A stretch of 64,000 nucleotides of DNA from Pseudomonas sp. HAR-UPW-AIA-41 (GCF_002304225.1 NZ_NSLB01000004.1:310001-374000), one strand, 5' to 3'. Counted from the stretch's first letter, positions 29,349 through 39,046 are shown. Notes: a model not told the origin generated them from the sequence alone. Translations and numbers: made by a program.

Positions 29349-31766
29349 TCAGGACGCGTCCGACTTGTCCTTGTCTTTGCCCTTGTCGTCATCCTCCATG
29401 CCCAGCTCGGCGATTTCGCGCAGGCGGGCAACCACCTGGGCATTCACCGAACCCTCGGGGAACACGCCCTGCTCGTCCGGCGTGCCGGCATCGGTGCCGA
29501 CCAGCAGCGACAGCGCCTCGTCGACCTGGCTCACCGCGTAGACATGGAACTGCCCGCCACGCACGGCCTGCAGCACGCGTTCGTCGAGCATCAGGTTGGT
29601 GACGTTGGCGCGCGGGATGATCACCCCCTGCTCGCCGGTCAGACCGCGAGCCTCGCACAGCCGGAAGAAGCCCTCGATCTTCTCATTGACCCCACCGACC
29701 GCCTGCACCTCGCCAAACTGGTTGATCGATCCGGTGATGGCAAAGCACTGCTTGAGCGGCGTGCGTGACAGCGCCGAGATCAAGGTGCAGACCTCGCCGA
29801 GCGAGGCACTATCGCCGTCGACATAGCCGTAGGACTGTTCCAGCGCGATGCTCGCGGAAATCTCCAGCGGGAACTCTTGGGCGTAGCGGCTGCCTAGGTA
29901 GCCGGTGAGAATCATCACACCCTTGGAGTGGATCGGCTGGCCGAGATTGACCTCGCGTTCGATGTCGACGATGCCGCTGCCGCCCGGATAGACCGTGGCA
30001 GAAATGCGCGCCGGTACACCGAAGGCCGAGTCGCCGACTTCCAGCACGGTCAGGCCGTTGCACTTGCCGACCGCTGCGCCCCGGGTATCGATCAGGATGA
30101 TGCCGGCCAGCATGTCATCGAGGATGCGTGCCGAGACCCGCCCGGTCCGGTCGGCCTTGGCCTTGAGCGCCCGCTCGATATGGCCGACATCGGTCAGCGC
30201 ATCACCGGCCAGATGGCGGATGAAATCGGCCTCGCTGACCAGCTGAAACAGATCACCGATGCGCGCCGACAGGCGCCCCTGGTGTTCAGCCAGCCGCGCA
30301 CTGTAGGTGGCCAGGCGCGCCACCGCCGCACCAGTCAGCGGGGCCATGCCTTCCTCGCTGGTGCGGGTCTTCAGCAACTGGGCAAACTGCTCCAGGCTCT
30401 CGTCGGAGAGGGCGATTTCCTCGTCGAAATCGACCAGCACACGGAACATTTCCTGGAAGTCCGGATCGAGGTCCTGCAGGGTGTAATACAGCTCGCGCGA
30501 GCCGACGATGACCACCTTCAGCTGCAGCGGCAGCACCTGCGGGGTGAGCGTGACGGTGGCCAGCCGGCCGAGATCGCCCAGCGGCGACTCCATCTTCAGC
30601 TGGCGCGAATGCAGGGCACGCTTGAGCGCATCCCAGACGAAGGGCTCGCTGAGCAGCTTGTCGGCCTCGACGATCAGGTAGCCGCCATTGGCCCGGTGCA
30701 GCGCACCCGGACGCAGCTGGCGGTAGCTGGTGTAGAGCGCGCCCTGATCGGTGTTGTACTCGATGCGGCCAAACAGGTTGTCGTAGGTGGGGTGCGACTC
30801 GAACACCACCGGCGCGCCGCCCTGGGCATGGTGGCCCACCACCAGGCTGGGGCTGTAATCCTCTTCCAGGGCGCGGCGGCGCTGGGCATCGCTGCGGTTG
30901 TCCTCGACCATCTGGTCGACCACGGTCTTCAGCAAATTGACCTGCATGGCCTGCAGGTAGGCGACCACGCTGGCGTTCTCCGCATACTTGGCCGACAACG
31001 GCGCCAGCAGTGGCAGCAGTGCCTGGGTGATGGTTTCCTCATTGAGCTGGCGCAGCTGGTTGCTCGACTCGCGTTTCCATTGCGGCAGGCTGGCCAGCTC
31101 TTCATTGAGCTGCTCTTCCAGCGCCGAAATATCGCGATGGAAGCGCTCGCGCTCGGCCTCGGGCAACTGGGCGAACTCGGCCTCGTCCAGCGCCTTGCCG
31201 TCCTTCATCGGAGTGAAGGCGACATTGGCGCTGTCGCGATACAGCGCCACGTCCTTCTCCAGCGAAGCCTTCTCGATGATGTCCAGAGCCTTGTCGTAGC
31301 GCTGATTGAACGCGCGGTCGATGGCGTTCTTCTTCTGCTGGAAGGTCGGATGCTCAAAGGCTGCCGGAAAGGTACTCAGCAGGTTGTCGATCAACTGGTT
31401 GATATCGGCAATCAGCTGCGCGCCTTCGCCGGGCGGCAACTGCAGCGCACGCGGCTCGCGCGGGTCGTCGAAGTGGTTGACGTAAACCCAGTCCGCCGGC
31501 GTGGCCAGACGCTTGGCCTCAGCCTGCAGGTAGCGTTTGACGAAGGAGAAGCGCCCGGTGCCCGGCTCGCCCATGACGTAAACGTTGTAGCCGGGGCGCG
31601 GCATGGCCACACCGAATTGCAGCGCCTCGACGGCGCGCTCCTGGCCAAGCACGCCGCGGAACGGCTCCAGCTCGTCGGTGCTGGCAAAGTTGAACTGGTC
31701 GGGGGAGTACGGGCGGGTAAGCTCTTCAGGCTGAAGCTTGAGAGCGGCAACGGCGGTAGCGGCCAT
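29349..31766 (-). CDS. Lon-like ATP-dependent protease (LonP/YcbZ type)
   Basis: The protein has 805 residues. An N-terminal block (EELTRPYSPDQFNF, then FRGVLGQERAVEALQFG) and a P-loop MGEPGTGRFSF, in which the usual Lys is Arg, are followed by a long coiled-coil insert (about 170–290). A second AAA part leads into a C-terminal Lon-type protease domain with catalytic Ser in DGDSASLGEVC and Lys in GGVNEKIEGFF. The layout is that of the Lon-related YcbZ/LonH proteins. A very charged tail (DDDKGKDKDKSD) ends it. ATG 31766 has AAGGA 7 bases upstream. Confidence 0.9.
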   Translation of the reverse strand: MAATAVAALKLQPEELTRPYSPDQFNFASTDELEPFRGVLGQERAVEALQFGVAMPRPGYNVYVMGEPGTGRFSFVKRYLQAEAKRLATPADWVYVNHFDDPREPRALQLPPGEGAQLIADINQLIDNLLSTFPAAFEHPTFQQKKNAIDRAFNQRYDKALDIIEKASLEKDVALYRDSANVAFTPMKDGKALDEAEFAQLPEAERERFHRDISALEEQLNEELASLPQWKRESSNQLRQLNEETITQALLPLLAPLSAKYAENASVVAYLQAMQVNLLKTVVDQMVEDNRSDAQRRRALEEDYSPSLVVGHHAQGGAPVVFESHPTYDNLFGRIEYNTDQGALYTSYRQLRPGALHRANGGYLIVEADKLLSEPFVWDALKRALHSRQLKMESPLGDLGRLATVTLTPQVLPLQLKVVIVGSRELYYTLQDLDPDFQEMFRVLVDFDEEIALSDESLEQFAQLLKTRTSEEGMAPLTGAAVARLATYSARLAEHQGRLSARIGDLFQLVSEADFIRHLAGDALTDVGHIERALKAKADRTGRVSARILDDMLAGIILIDTRGAAVGKCNGLTVLEVGDSAFGVPARISATVYPGGSGIVDIEREVNLGQPIHSKGVMILTGYLGSRYAQEFPLEISASIALEQSYGYVDGDSASLGEVCTLISALSRTPLKQCFAITGSINQFGEVQAVGGVNEKIEGFFRLCEARGLTGEQGVIIPRANVTNLMLDERVLQAVRGGQFHVYAVSQVDEALSLLVGTDAGTPDEQGVFPEGSVNAQVVARLREIAELGMEDDDKGKDKDKSDAS

Positions 31767-31912
31767 CGTCAATCCTTGCAGGCGGGCGGCTCAGGGCCGC
31801 GGGGATGCCTGCATTCTGCGGCGCCCCCGGCGCACTGGCAAGGCAGACAACCGGCCGAGCTCCCGCAGCCAGGAAAACCTGACGGGGTGGCTGTGCTCTC
31901 TGCCGGCGTCTG

Positions 31913-32227
31913 TCAGTCAGCGCACTTCAGGCAGCACTCGGCCATCGGCAGCGCAGCCAGACGAGCCGCCTCGATGGTTTCACCGCAGCGCACGCACTCA
32001 CCGTAATGGCCGGCCGCCAGACGCTCACGGGCATGCTCGACCTGACGCAGCGCCACCTCGGCTTCGGCCAGCAGCGCCTCCAGTACCTCGTCGTTCTGCC
32101 GCTCGCTGGCCTGCTCGGCAAAATCCTGGGAATGGCTGCGGCCCAGATCGCGGCGGATGGCTTCGGCGCGGCCGCGGTAGTTGGCAGCCAGTTGTTCGAG
32201 GGTGCTACGCGGATCGAAAGCGGTCAT
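31913..32227 (-). CDS. DksA/TraR-family zinc-finger protein
   Basis: The protein has 104 residues. An N-terminal coiled coil with EALLAEAEVALRQVEHARERL is followed by a C4 zinc finger CVRCGE…CCLKCAD. It belongs to the short DksA-like group that may bind RNA polymerase through the secondary channel. The coiled-coil tip lacks the DXXDXA motif of true DksA, so a ppGpp co-factor role is uncertain. AAGGAG lies just upstream. It is probably a separate unit upstream of the Lon-like gene. Confidence 0.88.
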   Translation of the reverse strand: MTAFDPRSTLEQLAANYRGRAEAIRRDLGRSHSQDFAEQASERQNDEVLEALLAEAEVALRQVEHARERLAAGHYGECVRCGETIEAARLAALPMAECCLKCAD

Positions 32228-32415
32228 TGCAAGGCTCCTTCAACAGATGCCTGCAGTGTGGCTCATGGTCGCCAGCGCGCACTGACTTGCATCAAATCCT
32301 GTGAGCCTGCGCCGCTGGCAAAAGGCCGCCGCTTGACACCCGCCGGCAGAACGAAAATGCTGAGTGCACCGCAAGGCATGACGTCTGCGTTCCAACCATA
32401 AAAGAGAGATTACCC

Positions 32416-32904
32416 ATGAAACGGATTCTGATCGGTTCCCTGCTCGCCCTCACCTCCGCTGCCGCCTTCGCCGAAGCCCCGGGTGGCCCGAGCTGTGGCT
32501 GGGGCAACATGCTGTTCAAGGGGCAGCGTGGCATGGCCTCGCACTTCGTGGCCTCGACCACCAACGGCACCTCGGGCAACGCCACTTTCGGCATGACCTC
32601 CGGCACCAACGGCTGCTCCACCAACGGCACCCTGACCTACGGCGGCAAGCCGATGCTGGTACTGGGCTCGATCATGGACGAGCTGTCCGAAGACATGGCC
32701 AAGGGTGAAGGCGAAGCCCTGACCACCTACGCCGTGGCCCTGGGCGTGAAGCCGGAAGACCGCGCTCACTTTGCCCAAGTGACCCACGAGCACTTCAGCG
32801 ACATCTTCACCTCGGCCAACGCCACCGACGCCGAAGTTCACGCTGCCACCCTGGCGGTGATGAAGCAGGATGCCCGTCTGGCCCAGTACGCCAGCGAAGC
32901 CTGA
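32416..32904 (+). CDS. DUF3015 exported protein
   Basis: The protein has 162 residues. A signal peptide ends after AAAFA (residue 19). The mature protein starts with the family pattern GPSCGWGNMLFKGQRGM and has TTNGTSGNATFGMTSGTNGC, giving two cysteines for a disulfide. DUF3015 proteins are periplasmic or secreted and of unknown function. It lies 70 bases upstream of the DUF4105 gene, from which it is separated by a strong hairpin. Confidence 0.9.
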   Translation: MKRILIGSLLALTSAAAFAEAPGGPSCGWGNMLFKGQRGMASHFVASTTNGTSGNATFGMTSGTNGCSTNGTLTYGGKPMLVLGSIMDELSEDMAKGEGEALTTYAVALGVKPEDRAHFAQVTHEHFSDIFTSANATDAEVHAATLAVMKQDARLAQYASEA

Positions 32905-32910
32905 TGCGCC

Positions 32911-32936
32911 GAGGCCCGTCCACCCGGACGGGCCTC
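32911..32936 (+). terminator. Hairpin between DUF3015 and DUF4105 genes
   Basis: A perfect 11-base stem GAGGCCCGTCC/GGACGGGCCTC with a 4-base loop is followed by CCCCTTTCC. It may be a terminator or a partial attenuator in front of the DUF4105 gene. Confidence 0.65.
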
Positions 32937-32974
32937 CCCTTTCCTGCCCCACTTGCACCATCGAATCCCTCCCC

Positions 32975-34846
32975 ATGCGCAAACGCTTCGCCTCCCGGCC
33001 TGTTCTTGGCCTGAGTCTGGCGCTGTGCCTGAGCCTGCCTGCTCTGGCCGCCAGCCCCTCGCCCGCCCGTCTGCAACAGCTGGCCAATGACCCTTACTGG
33101 CTGGCCATCGGGCATTACGAAACCGGCAAGCTCGGCGGCTGGCGCAGCTATGTGGATGACGACGATTTCTTTCTCTCGCCCGACGGCCCGCACGATCCGT
33201 CCGCCGAGCTGAGTGCCACCCTCACAGCGCTCTACCGCCCCGCCGACCTCGGCGACAAACACCCCCAGTGCGTGTTCCCGGCACGCACGCGCTGGCTGCG
33301 CGACCAGCTGCAGCTGAACGATCTGCCGCAACCGGCCTGCGGCGAATTCACCACCTGGTACCGCGACATTGCCCCGCACAGTAGCGTACTGATCTTCCCG
33401 GCGGCCTACCTGAACAGCCCGTCGTCGATGTTCGGCCACACCCTGCTGCGCATCGACCAGGCCGACATCGACCAGAACGGCACCGCTCTGCTCAGCTACG
33501 CGCTGAACTTCGGCGCCTTCATCGAAGGCAGCGACAACAGCATCCTCTATGCCTGGAAAGGTCTGATGGGCGGCTACCCGGGGCTGTTCGCCCTGTTGCC
33601 CTACCGTGAGAAGCTCAGCGAATACAGCCGTCTGGAAAACCGCGACCTGTGGGAATACCGCCTGAACCTGACGCCCGAGGAAACCGGGCGCATGGTAGAG
33701 CACGTCTGGGAACTCAAGCAGATCCAGTTCGATTACTACTTCTTCGACGAGAACTGCTCCTACCGCCTGCTCGAGCTGCTAGAAATCGCCCGCCCGGGCC
33801 TGGAGCTGACCGACGACTTCCCGATCACCGCCATTCCGGTGGACACCGTGCGGGCGATCAAGGATGCCGGCCTGGTCGAGCGCATCGACTACCGCCCCTC
33901 ACGCGAACGTGAGTTGCTAGAGCGCGCCAAACCGCTGAATGACGACGAGCTGCAGTGGGTCAAAACCCTGGCCGCCGACACCCGGCCCCTGCAGTCTGCC
34001 GAATTCCAGGTGTTGCCGGCCGAGCGCCGCGCGCTGGTGCAGGACGGCGCCTACCGCCTGCTGCGCTATCAGGCCAATGGCCAGGAGCGCGACCCGGCCG
34101 CCGCCCAGCGCAGCTACCAGCTGCTGCGGGCGATCAACCAGAATCCGCCCACCACGCTCGATGTGCAGCGCCCGGAGCTGCCGGAAGACGGCCACGACTC
34201 GCGCACCTGGCAACTGGGTGTGGGCAGCCGCGACGACCGCGCCTTTGCCGAATACGGCCTGCGCATGGCCTATCACGACCTCAACGACAACCTGGCCGGT
34301 TTCCCCCTCGGCGCGCAGATCGAGATTCTCGGCCTCAAGCTGCGCCAGTACGAGAACAACCACTGGCAGCTGCAGGAACTGGATTTCGCCACCATCCGCT
34401 CGCTGACCCCGCGCAACCAACTGCTGCAGCCGCTGAGCTGGCAGGTGGCCGGCGGCTTCGAGCGGGTGCCGGGCAAGGACGGCGACGAAACCCTGGTGGC
34501 GCACCTCAATGGCGGTGCCGGTGCCAGCTGGCAACTGACCGACAGCACCCTGGCCTTCGCCATGGCCACCGGGCGGGTCGAACACAACAGCGATTTCGCG
34601 CCCTACCTGGCCACCGCCGGCGGCTTCAACACCGGTCTGCTCTGGCACAACGCGCTGGGCACGTCGAGCGTCGAAGGAGCCGGCGATTACTTCCTCAATG
34701 GCGAAGTACGCCGCCGCCTGTCACTCAACCAGCAGTGGCAGCTCGGGCAGAACCTCGGCCTGCGCCTGTCGGCCCTGCGCGAGTTCAGCCACCTCACCGG
34801 CCCGGAAAACGAAGTGATGCTGCAGCTCAAGTGGTATCACTACTGA
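32975..34846 (+). CDS. DUF4105 (Lnb N-terminal-like) exported protein
   Basis: The protein has 623 residues. A signal peptide ends near ALAA (about residue 26). The DUF4105/Lnb periplasmic domain follows with NSPSSMFGHTLLRID, NFGAFIEGSDNSILYAWKGLMGGYPG and FDENCSYRLLELLE; the Cys and His are the likely active-site pair. The C-terminal half has repeated beta-strand-like segments ending in the aromatic KWYHY, which could be a beta-barrel. The start at 32975 gives the signal peptide; upstream codons overlap the DUF3015 end. It overlaps arsJ convergently by 7 bases. Function is unknown. Confidence 0.85.
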   Translation: MRKRFASRPVLGLSLALCLSLPALAASPSPARLQQLANDPYWLAIGHYETGKLGGWRSYVDDDDFFLSPDGPHDPSAELSATLTALYRPADLGDKHPQCVFPARTRWLRDQLQLNDLPQPACGEFTTWYRDIAPHSSVLIFPAAYLNSPSSMFGHTLLRIDQADIDQNGTALLSYALNFGAFIEGSDNSILYAWKGLMGGYPGLFALLPYREKLSEYSRLENRDLWEYRLNLTPEETGRMVEHVWELKQIQFDYYFFDENCSYRLLELLEIARPGLELTDDFPITAIPVDTVRAIKDAGLVERIDYRPSRERELLERAKPLNDDELQWVKTLAADTRPLQSAEFQVLPAERRALVQDGAYRLLRYQANGQERDPAAAQRSYQLLRAINQNPPTTLDVQRPELPEDGHDSRTWQLGVGSRDDRAFAEYGLRMAYHDLNDNLAGFPLGAQIEILGLKLRQYENNHWQLQELDFATIRSLTPRNQLLQPLSWQVAGGFERVPGKDGDETLVAHLNGGAGASWQLTDSTLAFAMATGRVEHNSDFAPYLATAGGFNTGLLWHNALGTSSVEGAGDYFLNGEVRRRLSLNQQWQLGQNLGLRLSALREFSHLTGPENEVMLQLKWYHY

Positions 34847-36063
34847 GCCTGCGGGCCGTGCCGGGGCAAACCCAGCGAAACCAGCGCCGCCACCAGCACG
34901 AAGGCGCTGGATACCCACAGGCAGACCTCCAGCCCCCAGGTCTGAAACAGCCAGCCTGACAGCAGCGTGCCGAGTAGCCGGCCGAGGGCGTTGGACATGT
35001 AGTAGAAGCCCACGTCCAGCGACACGCCGTCCTCCTTGGCGTAGCTGACGATCAGGTAGCTGTGCAGAGAAGAGTTCACCGCGAACAGCGCGCCGAACAG
35101 CAACAACCCGCCCAGCACCCAGACCTGCGCCGGACCGCCAGTACTCAGGCCAAGCGCGATCAGCGCCGGCAGACCGGCCAGCACCAGCGCCCAGACAAAG
35201 GCCGCGCGGCCATCGGGCAGACGCCCGGAGGCCTTGCCGGTGACCCTTGGTGCCTGCGTCTGGATCAGGCCGTAGCCGATGATCCACAGGGCGAGAAAGC
35301 CGCCCACCTGCCAGAAATCCCAGCCGAACTGGGTGGCCAGGAACACCGGCAACGCCACCACGAACCACACGTCGCGGGCGCCAAACAGGAACAGCCGCGC
35401 CGCCGACAGCAGGTTGATCGCGCGGCTCTTGGACAGCAGATCGCGGAACTTCGGCTTGGCGCGGGCCTTGCCCAGGTCATTGCGCAGCAGACACAGGCTG
35501 GCCAGCCAGATCAGCCCCAGCACCAGCGCCATGGCCAGCACCGCGCCGGCAAACCCCAGCAGCGCCAAGAGGGCACCGCCCAAGAAGAAACCCACGCCCT
35601 TGAGTGCATTCTTCGACCCGGTCAGCAGCGCCACCCAGCGGTACAGCTGGCCCTGCGCCTCGCCCGGCACCAGCAACTTGATCGCGCTCTTGGCGCTCAT
35701 CTTGTTGAGGTCCTTGGCGATGCCGGACAGCGCCTGCGCCGCCATCACCCAGGGCACGCTGAGCCAGGGCGACGGCACCGTCAGCATCAGCAGCGCCGCC
35801 ACCTGCAGCGCCAGCCCGAGGTTCATGGTGCGGTTCAGGCCGATGCGCGCGCCGAGGTAGCCGCCGAACAGGTTGGTGACCACGCCAAACAGCTCGTAGA
35901 ACAGGAACAGCAGCGCCACCTGCAACGGCGAGTAGCCGAGGCTGTGAAAGTGCAGCACCACCAGCATGCGCAGCGCGCCGTCGGTCAGGGTGAAGGCCCA
36001 GTAGTTGCCGGTGACCAGCAGGTACTGACGGACTTCGGCGGAAAGGCTGGCAAGCGCACGCAT
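34840..36063 (-). CDS. arsJ: ArsJ, organoarsenical (1-arseno-3-phosphoglycerate) exporter
   Basis: The protein has 407 residues and about 11–12 membrane segments of the major facilitator superfamily. The N-terminus VRQYLLVTGNYWAFTLTDGALRMLVVLHFH and the KDLNKMSAKSAIK loop are ArsJ-like. ArsJ exports the unstable product formed when GAPDH uses arsenate in place of phosphate. The adjacent upstream GAPDH gene, 13 bases away, supports this strongly. It is the last gene of the leftward ars transcript. Confidence 0.92.
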   Translation of the reverse strand: MRALASLSAEVRQYLLVTGNYWAFTLTDGALRMLVVLHFHSLGYSPLQVALLFLFYELFGVVTNLFGGYLGARIGLNRTMNLGLALQVAALLMLTVPSPWLSVPWVMAAQALSGIAKDLNKMSAKSAIKLLVPGEAQGQLYRWVALLTGSKNALKGVGFFLGGALLALLGFAGAVLAMALVLGLIWLASLCLLRNDLGKARAKPKFRDLLSKSRAINLLSAARLFLFGARDVWFVVALPVFLATQFGWDFWQVGGFLALWIIGYGLIQTQAPRVTGKASGRLPDGRAAFVWALVLAGLPALIALGLSTGGPAQVWVLGGLLLFGALFAVNSSLHSYLIVSYAKEDGVSLDVGFYYMSNALGRLLGTLLSGWLFQTWGLEVCLWVSSAFVLVAALVSLGLPRHGPQAQ

Positions 36064-36076
36064 GATGTCAGCTCAC

Positions 36077-37078
36077 TCAGGCACGGCCGACCAGGCGGGC
36101 CAGCTCGACGGTGCGGTTGGCGTAGCCCCACTCGTTGTCGTACCAGGCGTAGAGCTTCACCTGGGTGCCGTTGACCACCAGGGTCGACTGCGCGTCGATG
36201 ATCGACGAGCGCGGATCGGTGCGGTAATCGATGGACACCAGCGGGCGCTCCTCGTAACCGAGAATGCCCTTGAGCGGGCCTTCGGCGGCGGCCTTGAGCA
36301 GAGCATTGACCTCCTGGGCCGTGGTGGCGCGCTCGACCTCGAACACGCAGTCGGTCAGCGAGGCGTTGGCCAGCGGCACGCGCACGGCATGACCGTTCAG
36401 GCGGCCGCGCAGCTCGGGGAAGATTTCCGCGATGGCGGTGGCCGAGCCGGTGGTGGTCGGGATCAGGCTCATGCCCGAGGCACGCGCGCGGCGCAGGTCC
36501 TTGTGCGGCTGATCGAGGATGCTCTGGGTGTTGGTCAGGTCATGGATGGTGGTGATCGAGCCGTGGCGGATGCCGAGGCTCTCGTGGATCACCTTGACCA
36601 CCGGCGCCAGGCAGTTGGTGGTGCAGGAGGCGGCGGTGACGATGCGGTGCACGGCCGGGTCGAACAGCTGCTGGTTGACGCCCATGACCACGTTGAGGGC
36701 GCCGGCTTCCTTGACCGGAGCGCTGACCACCACGCGCTTGACGCCCTGCTCCAGGTAAGCCTGCAGCACCGCAACGGTCTTCATCTTGCCGCTGGCCTCG
36801 ATCACCAGATCGCAGCCGCTCCAGTCGGTGTCGGCGATGGCCTTGTTGGCGGTGACCCTGATCGACTTGCCGCCGATAAGGATGCAGTCGCCCTCACTGC
36901 CCGCCTCGTGCTGCCAGCGGCCATGCACCGAGTCGAAGTTCAGCAGGTGGGCGTGGGTGGCGGCATCGCCGGCCGGGTCGTTGATCTGCACGAACTCCAG
37001 CTCCGGCCAGTCCCAGGCGGCGCGCAGGGCGAGACGGCCGATGCGGCCAAAACCGTTGATACCCACTTTGATCGTCAT
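36077..37078 (-). CDS. ArsJ-associated glyceraldehyde-3-phosphate dehydrogenase
   Basis: The protein has 333 residues. An NAD-binding domain ([20 protein letters not shown]) is followed by the catalytic Cys in [11 protein letters not shown] and a C-terminal [15 protein letters not shown]. It uses arsenate to make 1-arseno-3-phosphoglycerate, which ArsJ then exports. This role is inferred from its place between the arsenate-reductase/ArsR fusion and arsJ. The start at 37078 ([11 protein letters not shown]) has GGAG 8 bases upstream. Confidence 0.92.
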   Translation of the reverse strand: MTIKVGINGFGRIGRLALRAAWDWPELEFVQINDPAGDAATHAHLLNFDSVHGRWQHEAGSEGDCILIGGKSIRVTANKAIADTDWSGCDLVIEASGKMKTVAVLQAYLEQGVKRVVVSAPVKEAGALNVVMGVNQQLFDPAVHRIVTAASCTTNCLAPVVKVIHESLGIRHGSITTIHDLTNTQSILDQPHKDLRRARASGMSLIPTTTGSATAIAEIFPELRGRLNGHAVRVPLANASLTDCVFEVERATTAQEVNALLKAAAEGPLKGILGYEERPLVSIDYRTDPRSSIIDAQSTLVVNGTQVKLYAWYDNEWGYANRTVELARLVGRA

Positions 37079-37110
37079 ATCGAACTCCACTCGTTTATCG
37101 GTTCACATCA

Positions 37111-37887
37111 TCAGGCGCACTGCGCCTGACGGTCGGGGCGGTTACCCATGTTGTTCAGGCGCGCGGCGTCGGCGGCCACGGCAGCCGCATCGGCCTGCCC
37201 GGCCTGCTGCACGATCTGCCGTGCCCACTCGGGCAGCAGCGTGTGCAGCCGGTAATACACCCACTGGCCACGCCGGCGGTCTTCCAGCAACCCGGCGGCG
37301 CGCAGCTGCGCCAGGTGCCGGGAAATCTTCGGCTGACTCTGCTCAAGCGCCGTGGTCAGCTCGCACACGCACAACTCACCCTCGGCGGCGATCAGCAGGC
37401 ACAGGCGCGCGCGGGTCTCATCGGCCAGACTCTTGAACAGGCTCAGCGGAGTCAGGCTGTCGGCCAGCGCCTTCTCTTCCTTGCTGTTGATCAGCACGAA
37501 CAGCTTGATGCGCTCGTGGATGGCCTGCAGGGTCTGACGGAAGGCCGCGGGCTGCGAGCTGGCCGCCGGGTCCTCGAAGTGCCAGGCCAGCACTTCGTCG
37601 GCTTGGGGCAATGCCGCGCACTCCAGCGCCTGCTTGTCACACAGGGTGATCACATAATCGAAGTGCTCGCCGGCGAACTCGTCGATACCCTTGCTGCGCA
37701 GGGCCGCCGTGGCGATGCCCACCTGTTCCAGCGCCGCCAGCGCCCGCGAATCGGGCGAGCCCGGCCGGCTGCCGGCGCTGAACACCTGATACTGCTCGCC
37801 ACCGGCATGCCGCAGCAGCGCCTCGGCCATCAGCGAACGGGCCGAATTGGCGACACAGAGAAAGAGCACGCGCAACGGACGCTTCAT
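37111..37887 (-). CDS. arsR: Arsenate reductase (LMW-PTPase type) fused to ArsR repressor
   Basis: The protein has 258 residues with two domains. Residues about 5–140 form a low-molecular-weight phosphatase/arsenate reductase domain with the C-x5-R loop LCVANSAR and the FEDPA block. Residues about 150–240 form an ArsR winged helix: SLADETRARLCLLIAAEGELCVCELTTAL, with the Cys-x-Cys arsenite site, then QPKISRHLAQLRAAGLL and RRGQWVYYRL. The fusion would sense As(III) and may reduce arsenate. It heads the leftward transcript, opposite acr3. Confidence 0.9.
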   Translation of the reverse strand: MKRPLRVLFLCVANSARSLMAEALLRHAGGEQYQVFSAGSRPGSPDSRALAALEQVGIATAALRSKGIDEFAGEHFDYVITLCDKQALECAALPQADEVLAWHFEDPAASSQPAAFRQTLQAIHERIKLFVLINSKEEKALADSLTPLSLFKSLADETRARLCLLIAAEGELCVCELTTALEQSQPKISRHLAQLRAAGLLEDRRRGQWVYYRLHTLLPEWARQIVQQAGQADAAAVAADAARLNNMGNRPDRQAQCA

Positions 37888-37983
37888 GGATTGACCTGCC
37901 GCAATAAATACGTTTTGCCGAATATATTTAATGAGGCATATTCTGTAAAACAGATATTTCAAAACAATGACGGAGCAAGCCGG
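37888..37983. promoter_or_regulatory. Divergent ars promoter region with candidate ArsR operator
   Basis: The 96-base gap is AT-rich in contrast to its surroundings. It contains the palindrome CTGTAAAACAG (37943–37953) inside ATATTCTGTAAAACAGATAT, and AATATATTTAATG nearby, which could serve as -10 elements. An ArsR dimer bound here could repress both transcripts. The exact operator and promoters are inferred. Confidence 0.5.
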
Positions 37984-39033
37984 ATGTCCAACGCCAGCCC
38001 ACTGGGGTTCTTCGAGCGCTACCTGAGCCTGTGGGTGCTGCTGTGCATCATCGCCGGCACCCTGCTGGGCCTGTACCTGCCGCAGGCGGCGCAGACCGTC
38101 GGCGCGCTGCAGATCGCTCAGGTCAACCTGCCGGTGGGCCTGCTGATCTGGGTGATGATCATCCCCATGCTGATGAAGATCGACTTCTCTTCCCTGCACG
38201 AGGTGTGGCGTGAGAAGGCCGGCATGGGCGTGACCCTGGTGGTCAACTGGGCCATCAAGCCCTTCACCATGGCGTTCTTCGCCTGGCTGTTCGTCCGCCA
38301 CCTGTTCGCCGACTGGCTGCCGGCCGAGCAGATCGACAGCTACGTGGCCGGCATGATCCTGCTCGGGGCGGCGCCCTGCACGGCCATGGTGTTCGTCTGG
38401 AGCCACCTGTGCCGCGGCGATGCCAACTTCACCCTGACCCAGGTGGCGCTCAATGATCTGGTGATGGTGTTGGCCTTCGCCCCCATCGTCGCCCTGTTGC
38501 TGGGCGTGTCATCGATCCCGGTGCCCTGGGACACCCTGCTGCTGTCGGTGCTGATGTACATCGTCATTCCCCTGGCCATCGCCCAGTGGCTGCGCGCCCA
38601 CCTGCTGCGCCGGGGCCAGGCGTCTTTCGACGCGGCACTGGCGAAGATCGCCCCGCTGGCCACCCTCGCCCTGCTGAGCACCCTGGTGCTGCTGTTCTCC
38701 TTTCAGGGTCAGGCGATCATCGCCCAGCCGCTGGTGATTGCCCTGCTGGCGGTGCCGTTGCTGCTGCAGACCCTGCTGATCGCCGCGATCGGCTACTGGC
38801 TGTGCCGGCGCCTGCGGGTGCGCCACGCCATCGCCGGGCCGGCGGCGCTGATCGGCGCGTCCAACTTCTTCGAGCTGGCGGTGGCGGTGGCCATCGTGCT
38901 CTATGGTTTCAACTCGGGGGCCGCACTGGCCACGGTGGTCGGCGTGCTGATCGAGGTGCCGCTGATGCTCTGGCTGGTGCATCTGGTCAACCGCAGCCAG
39001 GGCTGGTACGAGCGCACCCTGAACACCCACTAA
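37984..39033 (+). CDS. acr3: Acr3-type arsenite efflux permease
   Basis: The protein has 349 residues and ten hydrophobic segments. The Acr3 signatures PMLMKIDFSSL, VNWAIKPFTMAFFAWLF and GAAPCTAMVFVWSHL are present; the last holds the essential cysteine. GASNFFELAVAVAI is the second conserved block. The start at 37984 follows GGAG; the same frame extends far upstream over the reductase gene, but that part is an opposite-strand shadow. Acr3 exports arsenite and is followed by arsA. Confidence 0.96.
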   Translation: MSNASPLGFFERYLSLWVLLCIIAGTLLGLYLPQAAQTVGALQIAQVNLPVGLLIWVMIIPMLMKIDFSSLHEVWREKAGMGVTLVVNWAIKPFTMAFFAWLFVRHLFADWLPAEQIDSYVAGMILLGAAPCTAMVFVWSHLCRGDANFTLTQVALNDLVMVLAFAPIVALLLGVSSIPVPWDTLLLSVLMYIVIPLAIAQWLRAHLLRRGQASFDAALAKIAPLATLALLSTLVLLFSFQGQAIIAQPLVIALLAVPLLLQTLLIAAIGYWLCRRLRVRHAIAGPAALIGASNFFELAVAVAIVLYGFNSGAALATVVGVLIEVPLMLWLVHLVNRSQGWYERTLNTH

Positions 39034-39046
39034 GCAGGAGCTGGCC

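Noticed and set aside
29928..32006. 692-codon open frame on the plus strand opposite the Lon-like protease
   Set aside because: Opposite-strand shadow; the minus-strand frame carries the protease and P-loop motifs.
37243..37983. N-terminal extension of Acr3 across the reductase–ArsR gene
   Set aside because: The extension is antisense to a conserved gene; Acr3 proteins start at about 37984.
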